From NCBI GenBank assembly GCA_008360975.2, contig CM039180.1:12615122-12679121 (forward strand): 64,000 bases of DNA. The letters run 5' to 3'. This stretch comes from Lichenostomus cassidix. Its lineage: Eukaryota; Chordata; Aves; Passeriformes; Meliphagidae. Both the position numbers and the translations under genes were made by a program. Below the pieces are notes generated by a model. It was not told where the DNA came from, ran no database searches, and worked only from the letters and a program-made list of their open reading frames with translations. Of the stretch, positions 1 through 13,300 are shown piece after piece. The number at the start of each line of letters is the position of its first letter. The first letter of the stretch is position 1.

Positions 1-3000
1 TTCATTTCATGTACACCATGCCACCCCACCATGTTGGCTGGGTTCCTTTGGGAATTACTGTTGGAGAACAGGAGGTTAATACACAACTTGTTAAAAGCCT
101 GTTTGGGCCTCAGGAAGAAAAGGTTTCTCATTCCTGCTTTGCACTCTCTGATCACTCTCTGATCTAAGAGCAGTTTGCAAACTTCCAAGAGCTGAACCTT
201 CCAACCCCAGCAGCAGCAGGGCAGCTCTGCTGATAGTTAATGAGGAGATAATTGAGGCTGAGAGGAACTCACACCAGCAGTCTAGACTCCAGTCTAAGTC
301 TGAAGATGCTGGCTAAGACTGGTTCCAGGTTGCTTGGGAAAACTGTGTCATGTCCAGGTCTGTAACCTATAGCTCCAGTCTCTTAACAGCCAGATTACCC
401 CTGCTAGGGCTGCCAAACATGCCTCTAAATGGAACTCCATGCAGAGTAGTTCTTGCTTGAACTTGGGAGGATTTTCACTGTATTAGAGCACAGCTGGTGA
501 CCCTGACATGATAGTATGTCCTAATTAACAAAACATTTCATGCTATGTTTTCAATGAGGTATTATTTAGTATTGGATGGCCTTTTCTGTCTTTTTTTTTC
601 TTTATAAATGGAGATGAATCCAGGTTTGTCTAAGGCCATACTTCTTGTTGCAGCAGATGACAGTGTTACAGTAAAACTGTGTAGTGAAAAGCCTGTTCCT
701 GTGAAATCTCCCAAATGACAGTCCTCTCGTGTGGATGAAGGGATTCAGGGACCCTGAAAGTGTGGTCAGTAGGAGTCTGATGCACAGAGGCTAAAGAAGC
801 ACACACACTGTCTATCTGCAATGCCAGAAGGACCTTGCTTTAGTTCAGTGTAAGAGCCAGGAGAGCAGCATGAGATTGCAGTAAGAAGGGAGAAATGCCT
901 TTTTTTGTGGCTGAAACTTTGTGCACTGGTATTCAGGCTGGTCTCTGTGCTGGAATCTGGTACAGAGAATGAGGTGCCTTTTCTTTCGTCTGGAAATTCC
1001 ATCTTCATTGATTTTCATACACCAAAAGGACAAAGAGGTTTGCCTTGAACACCTAGTATGACCTTCTGGTTGATGTGCCCCAGGCTACCCTGATTTAATT
1101 CACGTTTAAATTAAGGAAAGAAAAAAAAGAAACAGAAACTGGATTCTCCTGGCAGTTCACCAGGTTCCTAACCAACTTGTATTTCAAAACTTTTAATATT
1201 ACTACTTCTCCTGCAATTACTATTTCTTTTCCAGTTTCTTTCTAGTTCAAATCTGGATTAGAGAACACCATTTTATGTGTGGTTTTTCCATTCCTACCAA
1301 AGGCTTTGCATAGGCATCAGGCTGTAAAGCAGGACTTGTTGCAGAAGCACTGGAGGGCTGGGTAGGGGCAGGATGGATCTTCACTTTGCTGCTGTGTAGC
1401 TGAGTGTAAGAGAGCAAAGACACCCAGCACAACAGCCTGGGAGCAAAGGACTGTGAGGAGGCTGGGTGTGCTTATAGGGAGATGAGCTGGAATTCCTTAC
1501 CCTAAGACCTGGAGGTGTGGAAGAAAGCTATCTAAGTAGCTTGCCAGCTTAAGATTATTTTGATAAGCTTTGAAGCTAGTCAGCAGATGAGATGGTTTAG
1601 GAAAAGGATACTCCACAGTGCAGCACTTGCTGGGATTCTGACCAGTTAACCCAAAGCTCGTGGGCCTCAGAACCATGAACCCAGAACCTGTGGCTTCTGC
1701 ACTGTAGGAAGAAAGAGCCAACAGCAGTTGGGCTATTTGCAAAGTCAGGTGTCTGTTTCCCATTTCTGCTCTTCTCCATTCCTTCTCCTCAGGGAACATG
1801 ACTCAGCAGCCCTTTGGGCAGGGCTGCACTCGAGCCTGAAGCATGAGGTCAAGGTGCCTGCTTTGCTTGGCAGCTGAAAGCCTCTTGGTGTGAAGCAGCA
1901 ATGATCAGACTGCACAAAGGTCTGTAGTCTGGTAGCTTTGAGAGATAACTGTCTAGGGTAAGAATCTCAACATCTGAGTGTTTGCAGTATGAACATACTT
2001 CAGTTGCCATTTGGGGGACAGGTTCTTCCACTGATGTTTGCTTTCCAGCAGGGAAGGTCAATGCAAGCCAAAGTTCTCACAGATGGAAGGGTGCTGGGAT
2101 TGCCATCAACCATAACTAACTTTACTCCTCCTATAGTTCAACATAGCCTGAAAACACAGCCTTTTTCTGTACACTATTGGACTGATAAAGCTCTCAGTCA
2201 TCACCCCGGTGCCAGCCACTCGCTCAACTGGCCCATGTATCTGATTCACCCTGTTTCCACCAACAGTGACCAGTGTCCTCATTCCCCTATCTGCCATGGT
2301 CAGTGAGCCACCTGCCTGTCAGATCTGTCCAGCTGAGATGCCAGAAAAAAGTCCAACATTAATTGTTTGTATTTTGTAATAATATTTTAACTGTAAGTGT
2401 TGCATAAAATGCTGTCTTCTAAGGAAAGCCTGATTTCCTGTACAAAATTTGATTGCTTTTCCTGACTCCATTTCCAAGATAATAATTCCTTGCAAATCCC
2501 TAAAGCGATGAAAGGTCATACAAAAAAGGCCACAGAATATTTATGTTAGAACATGTGTATTATTTTCTTTCTGTCAAAGTCTGTACAAAGAAAAAGAAGA
2601 CTTTATTTAAGAAGAACAAGGAGACTCATGGCTCCCCAGCTTCACTGCAGCAGATAACAGAGCACTTGCAAGTGGTGCTGACAGCTCGAGGCAGATTGCT
2701 GGGGATTAGCAGAGTTGTGACGGGAGCACATCTGACCTCTTCACTGGCTGTGCTCTCCAGTCTCCAGCCCTGCTAATTACCATGTAGCACAACTAAATAA
2801 ATAATGCATGCTGCATTCCTCTGAACTTATAAATAGGCGATTGTTACACAATCATACGGACCTTCCCATTAATGGTGCTCTGTGGTGCCCTCTCTGCTTG
2901 AGTAGACAATTTGATAGGGCATCTGTCCTGCTGCTTGGTGCAAGACTCAGGAAAGGGTGACGCTTTTCATTTCTGCATTTCCTGGATGCTTGCTAGTAAT

Positions 3001-6000
3001 GCTGTGTCTCACATCCCTAATCCATAATTATATGGCTGGGAGATGTTGATTTACACCAATCACTCACTTTCTGGCTTTGGCCGCTATCAGTTCACACTGT
3101 AAAAGGTTTGCAATTGCTTTATCCAGTGATGAACAGCAACAAGGAGCCATTTCCAGTATCTGTTTGTAAGTGGATTAAGTGACAAGACTGGCTCAGAAGT
3201 AATGTATTCAAAGGCATTTTCAAATCTGTCGGAGGAAACATTTGGGAAAAAATTGGTTGTTTTCAGAGCTAACCTCATGGTACGATTCCAAGATGATCCA
3301 TATAGCTGATTGGAAATTTTAATAAAAAGGTTTTTCATTAGAAGATGCTGACTTGCAATGATCAAAACCACATGCAGCACTCTGCCAGTTCCAGCAAAAC
3401 TGAAGGTAATGGGAAAGGCTTCTCCTGTCTAGGGCAGGAATCACCCAAGGGAATACTCCAGCGTAGCCTATTGTGTGAGATGCTGAATACCCACTATCAA
3501 ATATTTACTTTGAATCAGAAAACCTAGATACCTAAATCTTAGAAATTGTCCCTTGCCCAGGAGGATGCCCTGGTGGTCACCCTGATGGCTGTCCCAGGAT
3601 GACTCTCTTATTTATGGAAAACTCCATGAAGGTTGTGGTTGTGTTGTGATGAGGAGTGGGCATCTGCTAGGTTTGGTAGAAAAGCCATTCCCTCTCCAGG
3701 GCTGCAGCACACACAAGTCCACCCTGCACTGCTGGAATCCAGTGTAAGCCAGTTTCTTTCCTGTTTTGCCTGCAAAGCACTTGCTCATGGCAGCTCACAG
3801 CAGCTCTGAGGTGTCATTTGCTGAGCCATGGGCATGCTGAGCCTGATGTGGTGTCCTGGGCTCCCCCTGCCCATGGCTGAGCCACCTCCCGCTGTGCTCC
3901 CTCCCTTCCCTTGCAGGCAGAGAACAATCCTGCCAGCCACTCGCAGTGAGTTGGGAAAGGAGGAGAAATTTCCTTGCATGCACTTGCCTGCTGTGCAGCT
4001 CCACAGAAACAGGTCTTAAAGCTATTGTTGTGTTTGCCCCTTACGGAGGAAATAAATAGGCCAGATAAATAAATGAAAAAGGCCAAAGGGTTTTTGTCAA
4101 TAGCTGTTCTTTAACTGTGTGTGGACCTTTTCCCCTCTTGCCTTGTACCTTACAGGAAGCCCTTTACTGTCAGTTCTCATTAATAAATGAATGAGGCCTT
4201 ATTAAAGACCATGCATTCCTATAAACTTTCACAAAATCTAGTGTCTGTCCTTCCTGGCCTCTCTAAGAATTCAGACTATTTCTTGGGGTGTTATTGTGGT
4301 GTGTTTCACTGCCTTTCTCTGTTAGAGGTTAATAAGGAAAGCTTGCCATAAACAATATTTTGTCTGTCCAACATCTTCTTACTCTTGCTTCTGTAAAAAA
4401 AAAATTGTAAAGTTGGTACTTTCCTCATGAAAATTAATTCCCTTGATCACAGAGAGAGTAACGTTACCTGTAAATGTATAATTAAGAGTTACAGCTTTTA
4501 GCCATTTCTGGAAGCATTTTCATATCACAGCATAGATGGCAAGGTAGTTAGATTAACTATGAAGAAGAGTGTTTTATACTTTATCCTTTTTATGGCTGTG
4601 GATATGTCATAAGGTCACATCCATATTAGTATGTTTGGCCTGTGCTGTTCAGTAATTAATTCAGTCATTATTTATATAACTTGTTTAGACAGTATTTTTG
4701 GTTTCAGTCAGTGCTTTCCCATTTGCATTAATATCTGCAATATTTCAGATAAAAATACTATAATGAGTTTTCTGACATAATAGATTCATTAGGGAGCATC
4801 TAAGGAGCTCCAAAGTGAGAGCTACCTATTGGTGCATGAGTGACTATGTTTGGTTTTAGTTTTTCTGTTTTGTTGCTATTACTGCATATTCCTGACAAAT
4901 AGACCAGATGAAAGGGTTTAAAAAATGTACATGAGCCTAACAGTCCTTAGCAGTTCAGATAATTTTATTTGGCTGAATACTGGTTGAAATGGGAAGTTTA
5001 ACTGCAATACTTTCCCATTTCCCAGGCCATTTGAAAACACGATGAATTTGGTGTTCCTGTGAATGCTGGCATGATTATGTGGCCCACACATTAGGCAAAT
5101 TTTGTTGCCATTGAACTGTCAGGTACAGCACATCACCTTCCATCCTGTGAAGGCAAGCTCTTCATGGACTTCATAAATTCAGGTGACCAGAGACCTGCCT
5201 GTTGGGTTGCACCCTGCAGACCTTTTGAGGTTGGACATGAGGCAGTGTTAAAAAACCCAACCTGAATGATTCATTTCTTCTGTTTCAGCAGTGCCAGCAG
5301 TGTGCTACATACTGTAGGAACAGCACCTACCCCAAAGTGTTTGCTTTTTTAAGCCAGCAGACAACAACAGATAAGGCAGAGGGATAGAATGTATATCCAA
5401 GGATGTCTCTTTGGAAAATATTTCAGTGGTTTCATTATTTCATCGTTATTGGTTGACTATGTTTATTATATATGTCATTAGAGAAATGAGTCTAAGTTGG
5501 GGCTCAAAGAACAGTCTGCACCCTTACAGAGTACACTTAATCTGCTGTACAGCCAAAGGATAGTGCCTTAATCACAAACATTATGGGCAGGATTATTCTA
5601 AACTTTACTTAGGACAGCAGACTTTAGGCCATTTGCATTGACTTAAGAGGAGCTAGGCATAATTGTGTTCCAGAAATGAGTCACAAAAGTTGGCTTTTTC
5701 AAGTTTCTTTGCTGTGGTGGATCCAGACCCAATCAATCTGTTCATGGGCCTCCCTGTGCACGGTGGGATTCGCTTTGCAAGTTAGGCAAGTTTATAACGT
5801 GTTTCCTCAGGGATGCCTGGGAAAATCAGTGATTTCCTCTTTGTCTCTCTCTTATTCAACATTTTTCTTGGGAAATAATGCACTGAAAAGGACAAGCACC
5901 AACATCAGTAGTGAGTAGAGAGCAATGAATCCAGTTCTGGGGAACACAACTATGGTGAATCATTACTTTGTGAGGGAAGTATTAAGAATCAAAGAAACTC

Positions 6001-9000
6001 TTCTTTGATTGAAGAGAAGACTTAACTGACTGCAAAACTTCTAACACCTATATGAACTCAGCTTTACAGAGTCCACCATTCACTCTTGGCCATAATCTAT
6101 TGCAAAACTTTTACTGTTGGATTGGAATCTTCTGCGAGTTTTGGATCTGGCTGTTGTCAGCCTGCTCTGCATCTGCTGCAGTGCTTTGTTAAGCACACAG
6201 GTGAAGGATGCTTGTCACAGCTTTCCTTAGGAGCTGCTGCTGCCTGTTGATAAGGAGCATTGCCTCCTCTTGCTCTTTTCTCTCTTCTGCAGACTTCGGG
6301 TTCATTTGCTCTTTGTCTAAGCAAAATCTAAACCTCTGAGTAACAAGCCTGAACAGGGATTTTTGAATGCCACATATGTGACCATTAAAAGCCCAAATAC
6401 ACCTATTTATTAATGTGTACTTTTCTGTAGTAAATGCTGCAACTTTGTGCTTTCCTGACTATAACTGTTCTTTCCTCTTTTCAATTATTTGTATCTTTTT
6501 ATATCAAAATAATTTGAAGCTATTTCTATTGCAAGATGGTGTAGGATAATGATAGGCATTTATGGTATTCTTTGTTGAGCTGCAGAAAGTATTTTAAAAG
6601 CCTTATAGCTTTATTTTTCTCTTGGAATGTCATGCTACTTGCAAACCCAAATCTTCATCAATGCTCACTTATGAAAGGACAATGCAACTTCTTGGGCTCA
6701 TTGACAGTCCTCGGAGCTTGTTTCCCTCCCTAATTTTTTCTGGAGACTCTATTTGAAGGAGGTAAGGTCACCAAAACCATGGTGAGATGTGAGAAGATCC
6801 AGAAAAATTAGATGTCTGAAATAACAGTGATTGCTTTTAACGTGATTTCTCTTTTTCTCTGTTTGGTGGCAGATGGGAGAAAAAGGTCTGTACTGCAGTC
6901 ATTTACATGATTGCCTATTTTGTCCCGTGACCTGAAAGCCTGGGTAGTGGTAGGTAGCATAAGTGGTAGTCAGGCAGTGAGAGGCCAAATGAACAAGAGT
7001 TTTCTTTGTTTAACATGTCCCTACTGCTTTTACTGAATACAGCTAATTTCTGTCACTTCCATACAGAGGCATTTTAAAGTTGAATAGTGATTAAAGGGGG
7101 AAATTTAAGCTGTCTGGCTTTCTTTATGTGAAAGGTCTGCATTAACAGTTGATATTGTTAACAGTTCAAATGCAATGGATGAGTTTTCTGCATATTGTGT
7201 CAGTCTTTGTGGCAAATAAACATTTCTGCAAATACTAAAGAGCTCAAGAATTATTACTCATCTGAATTCATCTTTTTTACCGATAAATGGTGGTGGGTGG
7301 GAGTCTTAGAATTGAAAGCAAAGGTATTTTACAAGACAAATTTGAGATGACAGCAATGTTCTGAATAAAAAAAAAAAAAGAAGATACTGGAACAGAAAAA
7401 CTCAGTGAGGAAAACTTGGACAAACTTTTTGGGAATAAGGAAGCTGGAAGAGATTTGGACAGGGAAATCTCTGTTTCCCAGAAATCCAGGACAGGCTCTG
7501 AAGCTGCTTGTGCAAACAAGTGTGCTTGATTTCATGCCTAATGCATGCACAGAGCAGGGAGTGATGGAAGCAGCCACAGCATCGCCCAGCTGAGCTGAAA
7601 GAGGCTGCTGACTGCAGAGATCAAGGCAGTGAAACACAGAGCCTGCTGCTCAGCAGGAAACCCACCTGAGCACAGCCACAGCACCCTAGGGACCGTGGAG
7701 GGAGAGCTGCATTGATAAACGTGCATTGGGTGTGTCCCAGATTAATTCTAATGCACACCAGATCCTTGCGCAGGAGTAAAGGAGATAAGCTTATCAGCTA
7801 CAAACCAGTAATTCTGTGGTAGTTATCTTTCCCAGAAAGGTTTATGAAAAGGATTTGTTTTTCTAGCCAAGCCCACAACTAAGAAGCTAAAAGGCAGGTT
7901 GTGGGGTTTTTAACCACAGAGCTAGTGATTTGTTGACTGCCTTAAAATAAATTATCTAATAAAGGAAGCCACAGTTTAATTACTTGCTGCTTTTGAGGTG
8001 TATGATGTGATCTAATATTAGAAAGCAAAAGACCATTCTAATATTTCATTACAACCTTTAAAATTGGCACCATAATTTCTCCTGCTAGGGCCAAATAACT
8101 TTCTGCTGCTGGGGTGAGATAACTTAATTACATACAATTCGTGACTTAGATAATTCTGTATAAGAGCTACATACACAGATGTGCTTGAGTTTTAAAAAAT
8201 AATTAGAGTAATATGAAAGCCAAAAAAAAAAAATCTTTTAGATAATGGGCTCCTGTTTATTTAAATCTGAACACAATTCTAAAAATATTCTGAAAATGTG
8301 GACCAAGTAAGTACATGGTTTTTTTGGAGTTCAGGTAAAGGTAAATGTCTTTGCTATCATATCTGGGTACTGTGTAGCAATTTTGGGCTAATTTGTAGGA
8401 ATCTTGAGGACTTTTCTTAGGTACAGTTTTCTGAAAAGCACAGAAGGGTCCTTCAGAATTTACCATCTCTGGGTGCAAAAGCACTTTGATGTTTGAATGA
8501 AATGTTTGAAAGCAAAAATTATGCCTCTCCCTCTTAAAGGCCAAGTTGTTTTGCTCATCAGAGTCATTCATGAAGACATTGTGCAGTTTGCCACATTGCT
8601 AATTCCATTTATACAGTTGTCAAACACAATTTATTTCTGAAAATTTGGAATTACCTTGCAAACTGAATGTTCTTTTGCTGACACAGCAGATCAGAAAGCT
8701 GGAACAGTGAATCCATATCCAGTGAGGGAAGTGAGGATAACCAGGTCCAGACATCCACCAGACACATCCATGGTGAGGAGGCAGCTCCAAAATTGGGCAG
8801 GGAAGCACATCCAGGAGGGTCAGCAAGGCACATGGCAAGCTGCTCTCATACCCAGAGTACATCCCAGTAAGGACCAAGCCAGCAGCATCACCTGGATTGC
8901 TAGTTAAAATTAATGGCAATTAGTTGCAGTTGTGACTGCTGCTGTTTCTCATTGAGCAGACTTGTGTAGCCCTCAAATTCCTGATGGTGTTTTTTTTGGA

Positions 9001-12000
9001 AACTAATAATTTCCAAAGCGTGTTGGTTGTTCCTCACACCAAACCACCAGTCAGGGAGATTTTAGTTGCCATCCTCCCTGGAGCACACTTGCAGAAATTC
9101 ATCTGAGCTGATCCCTATCTGTCTATCTCATGGCACACACTGGTAAGGAAGATAAAACTGCTCGGTTTGTGGATACATATTTCACAATGAATTTGATCAT
9201 GATTGTCAATATGGTTTCCACCCTTTTAATGAAAAGCTCTAGCTGTCTGAGTAGGCAGAAACTAGAAATGCTAACCCAGAAATAATATCCTTGGAAAATA
9301 ACCTTAACTGTCTTAGCTGAAAGTGTACCTTCAGGGAGCTGATGAATTCAGTTGATTAGGAGTTCTTTAAAGAGCAGATATGCAGAACAGGGAGTTTGTT
9401 CATTTTGTTCACAAGCATTACAGTGCTAAAATGTGAGGTTTCTTAAAAAAATTAACAGAGCAGCTCAGGGTTCAATAAAGAGCCAAGTGAATAACCATGT
9501 GTAATTCCATCCCACTGCTTTTCAAAAATGCTTTTCTTTATTAATTTGAAGGGAATCCAGGAGCAAGGCCTGCTGAATAGCACTGGACACAGCTATGCCA
9601 GGGAAGGACTGAATCCTGGCCTTTTTGGGAAGTTAAAACTTTTTGATTTTTTCCCAAACAGGTTAACATATTTTACTTGAGAATTCTAATTTTAAATATG
9701 AGTAAAACTAAATTTGTTTGACTTCTATGAAGTCTTGGGTTAACAAGGGCAAGATGTAGTCAGATTTGGAAATTGTAAAGATAAGAAAAAATTCCATGTA
9801 CTGTGGCACTTTTTCTGACTGAATAGAGAAAGGATACAACAGAAATTACTTACAAAAATGTGCTAGCCCTGCAGAGCTGAGTATGCAGACAAAATCAGTA
9901 TGGAGTAGGTAGGTTTCTTCCATCTGTTTTGGGATGTCTCATTGCTTCTCCATCTGAGATCTCACTTTCTTTTTCCCTTGTCACACACTTCCCAGTCCAG
10001 AGCAGAACTGAGCAGAGCTGCTCTGCCCTGCTTGGCCAAGTGCCCAAGTGCACCCTTGCAGACCAACTCATCTGGGGTAGGGCTAGCCAATCTCTGCCTT
10101 CTGTCTTAAAGCCAAAACAGTGGGTAATTTTGCCACTTTCTGCAAAATTTAATCCAGATATCATAATTAGGGCTGTTTCTTAAATTTTTTTGCTGAACAG
10201 AAAGCAGAGAAATAGTTCAAAATTTGATCATGTCTGTCACATGATTTCTTGTAGTGAACCCAATCAGCCTGAAACCTGTGCAGGTTCTTTCACTCCCTGC
10301 TTATTTCTCTTCCAGCCTCCAGAGAAGTACAAGATTTCTTTTCTGGGTCTGGCTGCAGGCCCAGGGATTGGCATGGTTGTCACATAGAGCATGGTAATTC
10401 ACCATGAAAATGGAACTTAGCTAATACAGCTGACAGTGGTCATGGAGACAAAGTGTTGGTTTCAGCTGGGGAACTTTATCCTTTTCAAAACCCTCTTGAA
10501 CTCACCATCTTCATGTCCATTGTTTAGTTTATTTCAGCAGAGACCATCCTATCACAGGAATCCAAACATTTTCAGTGATTTTAAAATTTTGAAATGTATT
10601 CAAAGTATTGGTGTTGCACTTGTTTTTTTCTGGTTTTTATGCAGCTCTGAAATTAAAGCCCTTACATAAGAAGAATCTATCTGCTTTGGCATCTTTTCTT
10701 CCAGTCCCACTTCATCACCTGTGGATAAATCAGCAACATTTCCTTTTCTGCAGATTACAAGATGAGAGAAGACAGTCATTTTTTTCCTGAGTATGCTTGC
10801 TCCTTTGAGAAATCAGATTTTTGTTTCCTACTTGCAGGAGTGTTTGCAATCCATCACATCCATGAGGCTGTCTTGACAAGGCACCAGCATTGCTTCCTCG
10901 TGCAGAGCTGCACAATCACAGTGCTGCAGTTTTTCCAATTAAGCAGATTTGCAGAATCTGTTTGAGGTGTTGTCAGGGTGGATGCTCAGTCATGATCTGA
11001 GCAGCCTTATCTACAGGCCAAGCTGCAAACACTCTATGACTGTCACCACTGTCAGGGCTTTATTGCTGGTTGTACAATGATCTTCCTCCGTGGAATTACT
11101 CTTTTGCTGTAGATGGTTGCCATCCACTTCAACTTGGCATGCTCTTATGTCAATAGTTCTCCCAATTAGTGCTACTTGCAAAACTTTTACTAGTTTGTTC
11201 CATCCAGTATGAGAACAGGAAACATGATTAAGCCAATACTGGGACAATGACAGGAGCCTTTGTAACTCTGAAAGTGGCAAATCTGTCTGCTAGACAGTTT
11301 CACAATGATGGTAATTTATTTATTTTAAAAATATTCTAAAATGGGAATATAGTCCTACAAAACTATATACCTCTGAACGCTTGGAGAGCTGGATGGTTCA
11401 GTGAACAACTTCCTTTCATTATGCTGATTAAATTTTGTTTTGCTGATAACATACCTCCAATAAACTTCTGGCCTTTGAAACAACTCTCAGTCCTCCGGCT
11501 TTAGGGTCAGATTAGCAGTTGTCAGTTTATTTGAGAGGTACTTTAAATATCCCAATTCTTGCAGAATTTTTAGCTGGCCTTAGGATATCATTTGCAGATA
11601 ACCTGGGAGCTGAGAGAGGTGAACTGTTTTGTGCTGCCTCTCTAGGACTGTCAAATGTGACAGGTACACTGCCCAAGCCAGGAGGGTCATTGTACATTGC
11701 TGCAGTCTGTGTTCAGCTGTGAAAACACTGTTTCCTCTGTCCTTTCTGTCCACTTCACCTTGCCAAGGCCATTTTTATATTTCATTTGGTCTAACCTGCT
11801 GCAGAGTTAGGTTGTCATCTGTTTGTAATAATGGATTAAAATTATTTAAAATTCCCTGAGTTTTCATAGACTAATAGAATAACCTAGCTTTACTTTATTT
11901 TTTTCTAACCAGAACTCCAGATGAGCCCAGACAGTGGTTACATGCAGTTATGCATTTTCTCACTGGCTAATGGTGCTTTTCCCCCTTGGGTATTGCTGCA

Positions 12001-12238
12001 TGGCAAGGTGGCAGGGGAATGGTTTCATGTCCTCCAGGGTCATTCCCTTGCTGCCCTTCCACAGGCAAACTGAATGGCATTGGGAGAATTAACCAAAGCA
12101 CCTTCTGTGCTGGAACAGGTGTCATAGGTTATGTCTTAAATGACAAAGAAAGAGCTCTCGGTGTGTATCCTGGCTGCCTGTCCTCTTGTTTCCTCATGTG
12201 TAAAGTTGCCCTTAAACATGGCCACGCCCTCCCACCTC
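1..12238. other. Gene-free unique sequence
   Basis: I find no coding region, RNA gene or recognisable mobile element here. Open frames are short (about 114 codons at most), occur on both strands, overlap one another and show no known domain. The sequence is AT-rich with scattered polyA/polyT runs, including A13 at 7367-7379 and A12 at 8222-8233. Slightly GC-richer patches (about 1.3-1.8, 3.7-4.0 and 8.7-8.9 kb) are not CpG-rich and do not look like promoters. It could be intron or intergenic DNA; the sequence does not decide which. Confidence 0.7.
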
Positions 12239-12257
12239 CACACACACACATATATAT
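12239..12257. repeat. Short (CA)n(TA)n microsatellite
   Basis: About six CA units run directly into three TA units. This is an ordinary compound dinucleotide repeat and is short enough to be fairly stable. Confidence 0.85.
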
Positions 12258-12464
12258 CCCTGCAGCCCAAAATACTCAGCATTGTTGTTTCTTCCAGAAC
12301 ACTGGAATACTTGCTATGCACTGTACCTAGATTTTAACTAGAAATTGTGTTTCTCTGTCATTTTTAATTATGTGAATGGTGGTAGCTAACCCTACTGATT
12401 TCAGTGAAGTTTAACCTGATTTGAAAATACCCTTTTATTTGAGTTGAGAGAATCAAGGTATGTC

Positions 12465-13300
12465 CTAAAAACTGGCACCACCAACTGTGGCTGTTGGAAC
12501 AGCTGCATTTGAACCCCAAATGTGAGCTGACAGGTGGTCAAAGCATCCTCTCCCTAGCCAAAGCAAAGAAGTATTTTTCATTGAGAGCTGCAGTGGATGT
12601 GGTAGAATACCAAGGAGGTAGATGAAGAGGGAGAGGTAAAAGTGTCTGAAGACACTGTAGTTGGCTCTGTAGATAATTTTTTCTGGAAGCACAATAAGGC
12701 AGTGTTATCTGTTGATTCAAATATGATGAATTTAAAGAAGTAGGTGGATAGATTTCTTTTAAAATGCAGAGGAAAAGTCAGCTGTACATCATGATATAAA
12801 TGAGAGGGTCTGACTATAAATGAGATGGCACAGTAAATGACAAGATGTACGAAGAGGAAGCTTTTTGGCAGTGAAGGTAACTTGTTTTGTTCTCTCAGTC
12901 TGGAAACTTGAGAGACTGAAAGAACAAAAATGTAAATGAGTGCTTGGAGTTTAGTGATGTGTACAAACCTCAGGCTGGAGTCTTGCTTAGCCTGGAGGTA
13001 CCAAACTGAAATTAAAAAAAGCTGAAGGAATACAAAGCTGAAATAAGAGATAATCAACCTCTGTATGAACAATATGAGTTCATCAGGACAATCTGGGCTC
13101 ATCGTGATGGAGGAAGGATTCACTCTAGACAAGAATACTTCAGGTGGCAATGGAAAGAGTTGGGAAAAGGACATTTCAGCCAAGGAGGCAGTAATGTATC
13201 TAAACATTGTCATACATTTTCTGGCTTACACTAATGACTGTAAACATTCATGTAGTGAGTCAGTAAGTGGCTGCCATGGCCAAGTTCATTAATACAGAGA
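12465..13300. other. Purine-biased segment carrying the longest open frame
   Basis: The + strand is noticeably purine-rich, so the - strand is pyrimidine-rich and depleted of stop codons. This gives a 211-codon reverse frame (12578-13213), the longest in the window. Its product is rich in Ser, Leu and Phe with three hydrophobic stretches, as expected from translating pyrimidine-rich DNA. I recognise no domain, splice structure or homologue and do not call it a gene. An old, eroded repeat is the other possible origin. Confidence 0.5.

Noticed and set aside
12578..13213. A 211-codon reverse open frame, the longest in the window
   Set aside because: It lies in strand-biased, pyrimidine-rich DNA that lacks stops. 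The product is Ser/Leu/Phe-rich with no recognisable domain and no splice or promoter context.
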